Assembly (NCBI GenBank): GCA_937870635.1
Contig: CALMZP010000149.1
Location: forward strand, 1 to 36,518
Length of the DNA: 36,518 nucleotides
Direction: 5' to 3'
Source of the DNA: an uncultured Acidobacteriota bacterium
GTDB taxonomy: Bacteria; Acidobacteriota; Thermoanaerobaculia; Gp7-AA8
Below the pieces are notes generated by a model, which had not been told where the DNA came from, ran no database searches, and worked only from the letters and a program-made list of their open reading frames with translations. A program made the translations under genes and the position numbers. Shown one piece after another: positions 30,775-36,518 of this stretch. Numbering within the stretch: position 1 is the stretch's first letter; each line of letters opens with the position of its first letter.

Positions 30775-32509
30775 GGGAAATCACGGGATTTTCTGGTCCG
30801 TCGCTCTCCTTTGCGCCATCAGCCGCTTCGCCGCGCGCGCCCGCTCACTCTGGGACTGGGACGAGGCGCTCTTCTGTCTCGGAATGATCGAGTACGACGT
30901 CACGAGCCACCATCCGCACCCGCCCGGCTTTCCGGTTTACATCGCGATGGCGAAGCTCGCGCGCTTCGTCACGAACGATGACTTCCGCGCTTTTCAGAGC
31001 CTGAACCTAATCGCCGGGATGCTCGTCTTTCCGGCCGTGTTCCTTCTGGCAAGGCAGATCGGTCTCCGCTTCGAAACGTCCATCGTCGCGGGCGTCCTCT
31101 TCGCGTTCTTTCCCAATGTGTGGTTTTTCGGCGGGACCGCGTTCAGCGACCTACCTTCGATCGTGATCGCGGTCTTCGCCGCCGTGTTTCTGTTTCGGGG
31201 CACGGAATCGCGCCGCGACTACTTCATCGGCACGTTTCTTCTGGCACTTGCGATCGGCATCCGGCCGCAGAACCTGCTCGTCGGCCTCTTCCCGGGGATC
31301 CTCGCGACGCTGCGCAGGCCGCTCCGCGACGTCCTCGCGGCGCTGGTGTTGGGAATCGTTGTCGTTGGCGTCGCCTTCGGTGGAGCGGTTTATGCCACAG
31401 GGTCGCTCGATGCGTTTCTGACGACTGTCCGCGGGCACAGCGAGTACATCGCCCAGGTCGATTCCTTCCGCAGCCCGAACCGTCCGCCACTGTGGCGGAT
31501 CTTCGACCGGTTCTTCCTGAAGCAATATCAGTCGGCTGCGCTGAGCATCATCACGTCGCTGTTCGTGATCGTTTCCGTCGCCGGCGCGATCCGGAATCGC
31601 GATCGGTCGATGCTGTACAACTTCCTCACGTTCGCGCCGTTTGCGCTCGCGGCGTGGCTGATGCTCGACCGGTACAGCATCAGCCGCTTCTCGATCGGTT
31701 ACGCGCCGATGTTCGCGATCTTCGCGGCGGACGGCATTCGAAGAGTTGTGGAGCGCGGGCGACCTCGCCCGCGTGCCGAAGCCGTTCTCGCTACCCTCCT
31801 CATCGCGGCGTTTGCGATCTGGACGTTCCCCGCCCTTGCTCCCGTGCGCAACGAGGTCAGCCCGACGGTCCGCGCCGTCGAGGCCGCGAAGCGCGCGATC
31901 GATCCGGCGGCGGACACACTTTTCGTCGGCTATTCGATGGGACCGTTCGTCGAGTATCTCGCTCCGAATCTGCCTTTCATCCGTGTGATTGGCGTATCGG
32001 CCGTCCCTCTGACTCCTGCGAAACAACCGTTCCTTCTGGCTGAAGTGGGAAGAGGTGCGCCGGAAGGGGAGGTGTTCAGACGCGAGCGGGGGAGACTCTG
32101 GAACATCGCGCGCCGCCACTACTTCGAGGTCATGCTGACACCGCTGACCAACACCGCTCGGTTCGGTGAGGGTTGGTATGAACCGCGGCGCCGCGGCGCC
32201 GACGAATGGCGATGGATGGGCGCGCGATCCAGCACCTTGTTGCAACCGTCGTCAGATCGCCGCGAGCTCCGGATCGAGTTCACCGTTCCATCCGCTGTTG
32301 CCGGCGGCACGCTCACTGTTACTTTGAACGACAAGGTCATCGCGCGTGTACCGCTCGACGGCAGCAACGCGGCGCTCTCGTGGGACGTCGATCCGGCGCC
32401 GAACGGCATCCCGAATCGCCTGGATCTGGCCGTCGATCGCACCGCCGAGGAAGAGGGACGGATGGTGGGGCTCAAGATGCGATATCTCGGCTGGGGAGCG
32501 ACGCGATGA
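30716..32509 (+). CDS. GT-C family membrane glycosyltransferase
   Basis: This protein has 597 residues from ATG 30716, or 580 from GTG 30767. The second is credible because the first 17 residues are encoded by a palindromic repeat and real membrane sequence starts at NHGIFWSVALLCAIS. A first extracytoplasmic loop carries the acidic motif WDWDEALF and then HHPHPPGFPVYI, as in ArnT/PMT-type transferases that use polyprenyl-phosphate sugars. About nine or ten spans follow. The C-terminal 120 residues (LRIEFTVPSAVAGGTLTVTL, VARVPLDGS-like ARVPLDGSNAAL) form a beta-sandwich outside the membrane. The palindrome at 31748-31775 gives VERGRPRPR in a cytoplasmic or external loop between spans. The acceptor is unknown. 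Confidence 0.82.
   Translation: MRRSRILRPFGALRRLTVTWGNHGIFWSVALLCAISRFAARARSLWDWDEALFCLGMIEYDVTSHHPHPPGFPVYIAMAKLARFVTNDDFRAFQSLNLIAGMLVFPAVFLLARQIGLRFETSIVAGVLFAFFPNVWFFGGTAFSDLPSIVIAVFAAVFLFRGTESRRDYFIGTFLLALAIGIRPQNLLVGLFPGILATLRRPLRDVLAALVLGIVVVGVAFGGAVYATGSLDAFLTTVRGHSEYIAQVDSFRSPNRPPLWRIFDRFFLKQYQSAALSIITSLFVIVSVAGAIRNRDRSMLYNFLTFAPFALAAWLMLDRYSISRFSIGYAPMFAIFAADGIRRVVERGRPRPRAEAVLATLLIAAFAIWTFPALAPVRNEVSPTVRAVEAAKRAIDPAADTLFVGYSMGPFVEYLAPNLPFIRVIGVSAVPLTPAKQPFLLAEVGRGAPEGEVFRRERGRLWNIARRHYFEVMLTPLTNTARFGEGWYEPRRRGADEWRWMGARSSTLLQPSSDRRELRIEFTVPSAVAGGTLTVTLNDKVIARVPLDGSNAALSWDVDPAPNGIPNRLDLAVDRTAEEEGRMVGLKMRYLGWGATR
31748..31775 (+). repeat. GCGGGCGACCTCGCCCGC palindrome inside the glycosyltransferase gene
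   Basis: GTGGAGCGCGGGCGACCTCG then CCCGCGTG is identical over 25 bases to the copy in the MoxR gene but is read in another frame, as VERGRPRPR. It falls between two membrane spans (about residues 345-353). Confidence 0.92.
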
Positions 32510-32571
32510 GGAAACATCAAGGTGCCGCGAAGCGGATGAGGGGGACGAGTTGGGGGGGGGAAGAGTTCGAC

Positions 32572-32720
32572 TGAAGCCAAACGGGAATGGTGAATGTTCA
32601 ATGTTGAATGTTGAATGTTCAATGTTGAATGGTGAATGTTGAATTCAGTTTCAACATTCAACATTCAACATTCAACATTCAACATTCAACATTGAACAGT
32701 CAACATTCCCGCTGGCTTCA
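32572..32720. repeat. Heptanucleotide inverted repeat (TTGAATG / TTCAACA arrays)
   Basis: The left part has about eight heptads of TGAATGT type (32591-32645, with TCAATGT variants), the right part about seven of TCAACAT type (32651-32707). Outer non-repeat arms TGAAGCCAAACGGGAATG (32572-32589) and CATTCCCGCTGGCTTCA (32704-32720) also pair. The whole is about 149 bases, between the glycosyltransferase and the M28 peptidase on the same strand. Confidence 0.93.
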
Positions 32721-32758
32721 GGCGCCCCTTCATCCGGCCTTCGGATCGAAAAGGACAA

Positions 32759-33883
32759 ATGATGATCATTCGACTCTTGTTCACTGCTTTATTCACGATC
32801 GCCCTCTCCGCTCAAGCCTTCGACTTCCGCTCCGAGCCGATTCGCGCTCACATGAAGTTTCTGGCCAGCGATCTCCTCGAGGGGCGCGGCGCGGGGACTC
32901 GCGGTTACGACATTGCCGCGAATTACGTCGCTGCGCAGTTCGAGGCGGCAGGAGTGGCGCCGGGAGCTGGCGGCAGCTACTTCCAGGTGATTCCGTTCAG
33001 GAAAACGATTCCGGATGACCGCTCCACCGTGACGATCACGCCGGATGGCCGCCCGTCGATGCTGCTGCGCTACGGCGACGGATTCGCCACGGCCGGCGAT
33101 CCTCTTCATCCGGACCGGACCGTGGAAGGGCGCGTGACCGTCGTCGGCGTGGTCCGCGGTTCTGACCCGAAGCTTCGTGACGAATATCTCGTGTATTCCT
33201 CGCACCTCGACCACGTCGGGATCACTGAGCCCGTCAACGGCGACGCGATCAACAACGGCGCCTTCGACAACGCGTCGGGCATTGCCGCGCTGATCGAGAT
33301 CGCAAAAGCCATGGCTTCTCAGAAGCCTGCGCCGCGGCGCTCGGTTCTCTTCCTGGCGACGACGGCGGAAGAAAAAGGCCTCCGCGGAGCCGACTACTTC
33401 GCCAGCAATCCCACCGTCCCGCGCACGCAGCTCGTCGGCAACATCAACATCGATCAGGTCATGATGATCGACGCCGTCTCCGATGTCATCGTTCACGGGA
33501 TCGACGCCTCGACTCTGGGCGACGTCGCCCGCCGCGTGGCCGCGAAGCACTCGATCGGCATCAGCGACGACCCCTTTCCCGAAGAGGTCGTGTTCGTGCG
33601 CAGCGATCAGTATCCATTCGTGAAGCGGGGAATCCCCGCCCTCTACATCGATCCCGGGTACAAGGCGGTGGCCCCGGGCGTGGATGCCAAGCAGAATCAG
33701 ATGGCGTGGATCAAGAGCCGCTATCACACGCCTTCCGACGACCTCGGGCAGAAGATGGATTTCTCAGTACCGGCGGCTCTGGCCCGGTTCGATTTCCTTA
33801 TTGGACTCGAGGTGGCAAATGCCGACGCTCGTCCGGCCTGGAAGCCGGGAAATTTCTTCGGAGAAAGGTTTGGACGGCGATAG
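32759..33883 (+). CDS. M28-family exported metallopeptidase, apparently lacking the PA domain
   Basis: This peptidase has 374 residues. The signal peptide is MMIIRLLFTALFTIALSAQA. Zinc ligands and catalytic residues of M28 are present: H149 and D151 (SSHLDHVG), D170 (NNGAFDNASG), E204-E205 (TTAEEKGLRG), an Asp in NINIDQVM and the last His in RYHTPSDD. Homologues with the same LEGRGAGTRGYDIAANYVAA N-terminus usually have about 520-560 residues, with a PA domain between DPLHPDRTVE and VVGVVRGSDPKLRDEY. Here those two parts are joined at about residues 121-130, so roughly 170 residues seem missing in frame. The active site is complete. It should cleave N-terminal residues of peptides in the periplasm or outside. 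AAAGGAC before ATG 32759 is the ribosome site. Confidence 0.87.
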   Translation: MMIIRLLFTALFTIALSAQAFDFRSEPIRAHMKFLASDLLEGRGAGTRGYDIAANYVAAQFEAAGVAPGAGGSYFQVIPFRKTIPDDRSTVTITPDGRPSMLLRYGDGFATAGDPLHPDRTVEGRVTVVGVVRGSDPKLRDEYLVYSSHLDHVGITEPVNGDAINNGAFDNASGIAALIEIAKAMASQKPAPRRSVLFLATTAEEKGLRGADYFASNPTVPRTQLVGNINIDQVMMIDAVSDVIVHGIDASTLGDVARRVAAKHSIGISDDPFPEEVVFVRSDQYPFVKRGIPALYIDPGYKAVAPGVDAKQNQMAWIKSRYHTPSDDLGQKMDFSVPAALARFDFLIGLEVANADARPAWKPGNFFGERFGRR

Positions 33884-33959
33884 TACGGACGCCGGCAGGC
33901 CGCTCGTGGCCGGGAGCGATATGATAGCGGCCCGCAGTGCAAACCCTCAGGAGAGATCA

Positions 33960-36518
33960 ATGTCAGTCACAGCAGAGCAGCGAAAAGCGGAGCTCGTCGA
34001 CCGCCTCGCTGCGGAAGCTCGGAACCGCGTCGGAGCGAAAAGCGCTGACGACGTAGAGCTCTTTCTTCGGCGGTATTTCGCCCTCGTCGCACCAGACGAC
34101 ATCATTTACACCTCCGTGGACACGCTCATCGGCAGCGTGCTCTCGCTGTGGGAGTTCGGTCAGCAGCGGAAACCTGGCGTCCCGAATGTCCGTCTCTTCA
34201 GCCCCTCGGTCGACAAGAACGGCTGGGGCCTCGAGCACACCGTCATCGAGATCGTCAACGATGACATGCCGTTCCTGGTCGACTCGGTGAGCGCCGAGGT
34301 CGGCCGGCGTGATCGCAAGATCCACCTGATGCTTCATCCAACGGTCCGCGTGCGGCGCGACGCGGCCGGGAAACGCCTGGAAGTTGCCGATCCGACCGGG
34401 GGAGGGAAGGACGACACCGGCGTCGAGTCGTACATGCACATCGAGATCGACCAGGAAACCGATCCGGCCGAGCTCGAATCGATCCGCGCAAGCATCGAGA
34501 ACATCCTCCTCCAGGTGCGGCTGGCAGTGACGGACTGGCGCCCGATGCGCGAGCACCTTCACACGCTTCTCGCGGAGCTCGAAGGCGCGAAGCTTCCCAT
34601 GCCTCCCGAGGAGGTCGAGGAAGCGAAGGAGTTCCTGCGCTGGCTCGACCGCGGCCACTTCGTGTTCCTCGGATTCCGCAGGTATGGGTTCGAGTCGCAC
34701 GATGGAAAGGACTTCCTCCCGCCCGATGCTTCCAGCAGCCTCGGCATCCTGCGCCAGATGCGGCCGGAGTCGGAGAAGCGCGGCCATGAGCCGATGAGCC
34801 GCGAGTTCAGCGAATACGCGCGCAAGAAAGATCTGCTCATCATCACCAAGGCCAACAACAAGAGCTCCGTTCATCGCGCGGTACCGATGGATCGCATCGG
34901 CATCAAGCGTTACGACGCGAACGGTAACCTCATCGGTGAGGATCGCTTCCTCGGCCTCTTCACGTCGGCTGCATACAGCAAGAGCGTGCGCGACATCCCG
35001 ATGCTTCGTCTCAAGGCGAAGCGGACGCTCGACCGCGCCGGCCTCGATCCGCACAGCCACAACGGCAAAGCTCTGGTCGAGATCCTGGAGACGTTCCCCC
35101 GTGACGAGTTCTTCCAGATCACCGACAGCGATCTCTTCGACATCGCGCGCGGCATCCTGCTGCTTCAAGATCGCCAGCGCGTCGCGTTGTTCACGCGGCG
35201 CGATCTGTTCGAGCGCTTTGTATCCTGCTTCGTCTTCGTTCCTCGCGACCGTTACACGGTGGAGTTCAAGGAGCGCGCACGAGCGATCCTCGAAGAAGCG
35301 TTCGACGGGCGGGAGACGACTGTTTACGACCATGTCACGAACACGTCGTCGCTCGCTCGGGGACTGTTCGTCGTTCGTACGACCCCGGGGAGAATTCCGC
35401 AGGTCGACCTGCGCCGGGTCGAGGCCTATCTGGCGGAAGCGGCTCGCACGTGGAACGACCAGCTGCTCGAGGCCCTGATCCAGTCGAGGGGAGAGGACGC
35501 GGGCATCGAGATGCACCGCCGCTACAAGAAGGCGTTTCCTCTCGCGTATCAGGAGCGGTTCACCGCGCAGGCGGCGCTGTACGACATCGATCACATCGAA
35601 GACGTCATCAGGACCGACCGCCTCGTGGTCGACCTGTACCGTCACCGCACCGATCAGCGGCAGTTCCACGTGAAGATCATCCACTCCGGCGCCCCGGTTC
35701 CGCTTTCGGAACTGATGCCGCGCCTCGAGAACATGGGCGTGAAGGTCCAGTCGGAGGTGCCGTACGAGGTGCAGCCGCATGGAGCGGCGCATCCGGTGCG
35801 CATCCGCGACTTCAGCCTCGATGCCGAAGGGATGCAGGACGACCTTCGCGCGGTGAAGGAGAAGTTTCAGGAGACGTTCGTCCGCGTATGGCGGCGCGAA
35901 GCGGAAAACGACGGCTTCAACCGTCTCGTTCTCGGCGCGGAGCTCGAGTGGCAGGAGATCGTCATCCTCCGTGCCTACGCGAAGTACATGCGCCAGATGG
36001 GTGTGAACCTCAGTGAGGCTTACATCCAGCAGACCCTGGCGAACAACCCGGGGATCGTCCGGCAGATCATCCAGCTCTTCGTCACGCAGTTCGATCCGAA
36101 ACTCGGTGCGCCCGCGATGCACGGTCACTCTCCGGCGTCGCCGCGGGTCAGCGGACGCCAGCTCGCTGCGATGTCGCTGCACTCCCAGATCTACGACGCG
36201 CTCGAGAACGTCTCGAACCCCGACGAGGATCGCATTCTCCGTCTGTATGTGACGCTGATCGAGGCGACGCTTCGCACGAACTTCTTCCAGCGTGACGCCG
36301 CGGGCGAACGGAAGCCGTATCTCTCTTTCAAACTCGACTCGTCGTCGATTCGTGAGCTGCCGCTTCCGCGGCCGATGTTCGAGATCTTCGTGTACTCGCC
36401 GTTCATGGAAGGCGTGCACCTGCGCGGCGGCAAGGTAGCCCGCGGCGGGCTGCGCTGGTCCGACCGGCCCGAGGACTTCCGCACCGAGGTCCTGGGCCTC
36501 ATGAAGGCGCAGATGGTG
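33960..36518 (+). CDS. Large NAD-specific glutamate dehydrogenase (Bac_GDH type), C-terminus beyond window
   Basis: This reads 853 residues from ATG 33960 to the window edge without a stop; complete members have about 1,600 residues. The visible part is the long N-terminal ACT-like regulatory region (VIEIVNDDMPFLVDSVSAEV, FVFLGFRRYGF, PMLRLKAKRTLDRAGLD, CFVFVPRDRYT, FKIIHSG-like VKIIHSGAPVPLSEL) and the start of the catalytic domain (MFEIFVYSPFMEGVHLRGGK, VARGGLRWSDRPEDFRTEVL then GLMKAQMV). It converts glutamate to 2-oxoglutarate and ammonia with NAD+. AGGAGA lies 5 bases before the ATG, and TATGAT (33920-33925) upstream is a possible -10 element without a clear -35. It needs no partner genes. 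Confidence 0.95.
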   Translation, partial: MSVTAEQRKAELVDRLAAEARNRVGAKSADDVELFLRRYFALVAPDDIIYTSVDTLIGSVLSLWEFGQQRKPGVPNVRLFSPSVDKNGWGLEHTVIEIVNDDMPFLVDSVSAEVGRRDRKIHLMLHPTVRVRRDAAGKRLEVADPTGGGKDDTGVESYMHIEIDQETDPAELESIRASIENILLQVRLAVTDWRPMREHLHTLLAELEGAKLPMPPEEVEEAKEFLRWLDRGHFVFLGFRRYGFESHDGKDFLPPDASSSLGILRQMRPESEKRGHEPMSREFSEYARKKDLLIITKANNKSSVHRAVPMDRIGIKRYDANGNLIGEDRFLGLFTSAAYSKSVRDIPMLRLKAKRTLDRAGLDPHSHNGKALVEILETFPRDEFFQITDSDLFDIARGILLLQDRQRVALFTRRDLFERFVSCFVFVPRDRYTVEFKERARAILEEAFDGRETTVYDHVTNTSSLARGLFVVRTTPGRIPQVDLRRVEAYLAEAARTWNDQLLEALIQSRGEDAGIEMHRRYKKAFPLAYQERFTAQAALYDIDHIEDVIRTDRLVVDLYRHRTDQRQFHVKIIHSGAPVPLSELMPRLENMGVKVQSEVPYEVQPHGAAHPVRIRDFSLDAEGMQDDLRAVKEKFQETFVRVWRREAENDGFNRLVLGAELEWQEIVILRAYAKYMRQMGVNLSEAYIQQTLANNPGIVRQIIQLFVTQFDPKLGAPAMHGHSPASPRVSGRQLAAMSLHSQIYDALENVSNPDEDRILRLYVTLIEATLRTNFFQRDAAGERKPYLSFKLDSSSIRELPLPRPMFEIFVYSPFMEGVHLRGGKVARGGLRWSDRPEDFRTEVLGLMKAQMV

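Noticed and set aside
32572-32720. CRISPR array
   Set aside because: Units are 7 bases long without spacers and arms are inverted; no cas genes are present.
33963-36419. Long open frame on the minus strand (818 residues)
   Set aside because: It is the mirror of the glutamate dehydrogenase gene; its product is Arg/Val/Leu-rich without any domain, an effect of GC-rich codon use.

Overview
The window is a stretch of high-GC chromosomal DNA, densely coded on both strands. It has no rRNA, tRNA, transposase, phage gene or CRISPR array that I can see. The content points to an Acidobacteriota-like soil or sediment bacterium, possibly near Thermoanaerobaculia. The signs are a membrane Ser/Thr kinase, a DUF4388-FHA protein, two ECF sigma modules with membrane or TPR partners, many exported peptidases, DUF1684, DUF4331 and DUF4198 proteins, and frequent palindromic intergenic repeats. 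The phylum is an inference from gene style; no marker gene here settles it.

Layout. 1-4723 (minus): a Ser/Thr kinase cut by the window edge, then an operon-like DUF4331 / secreted protein / DUF4198 set. 4881-6325: a GAF-LuxR regulator converging on a Gfo/Idh/MocA oxidoreductase that has lost most of its NAD domain. 6382-13246 (plus): a MoxR-type AAA+ ATPase, an M1 aminopeptidase lipoprotein, a ribbon-helix-helix/TPR protein, a VWA protein and a secreted subtilase. 13470-14738: serS. 14825-16965 (minus): a YeiH-type exporter and a DUF4388-FHA protein. 17105-17359: a small zinc-ribbon protein behind a CRP-like site. 17307-19408 (minus): an ECF sigma factor and its membrane partner, divergent from a DUF1684 lipoprotein (19434-20297). 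20378-21787 (minus): an M20 peptidase. 21871-24155 (plus): a second ECF sigma factor, a ZAS zinc-finger/TPR protein and a 70-residue exported peptide with an amphipathic cationic helix. 24222-26452: an ABC-2 exporter of NatAB type. 26714-30666: an acyl-CoA ligase and a FadJ-type bifunctional beta-oxidation enzyme, overlapping by 4 bases. 30716-32509: a GT-C membrane glycosyltransferase. 32759-33883: an M28 peptidase that probably lacks its PA domain. 33960-36518: the N-terminal half of a large NAD-dependent glutamate dehydrogenase.

The most unusual feature is the repeat landscape. One palindrome family (core GCGGGCGACCTCGCCCGC) sits between genes and also inside four genes as in-frame insertions; the copies are read in all three frames, so different peptides arise from one DNA element. 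A second class consists of arrays with a strict 7-base period but unrelated unit sequences (TGGATTT, TTGAATG, GGGTGCT, ACTCGTC). These mostly form large hairpins, and two of them exactly fill the gap between convergent stop codons. Further composite inverted repeats lie at 13249-13450, 26454-26699 and 30676-30774; the last supplies the apparent start codon of the glycosyltransferase.

Functionally the window reads as exported proteolysis (M1, S8, M20, M28), amino-acid and fatty-acid catabolism (GDH, FadJ, acyl-CoA ligase) and layered envelope or stress signalling (kinase, FHA, two ECF modules). Every intergenic gap is shorter than 300 bases; the larger ones are described as repeats.
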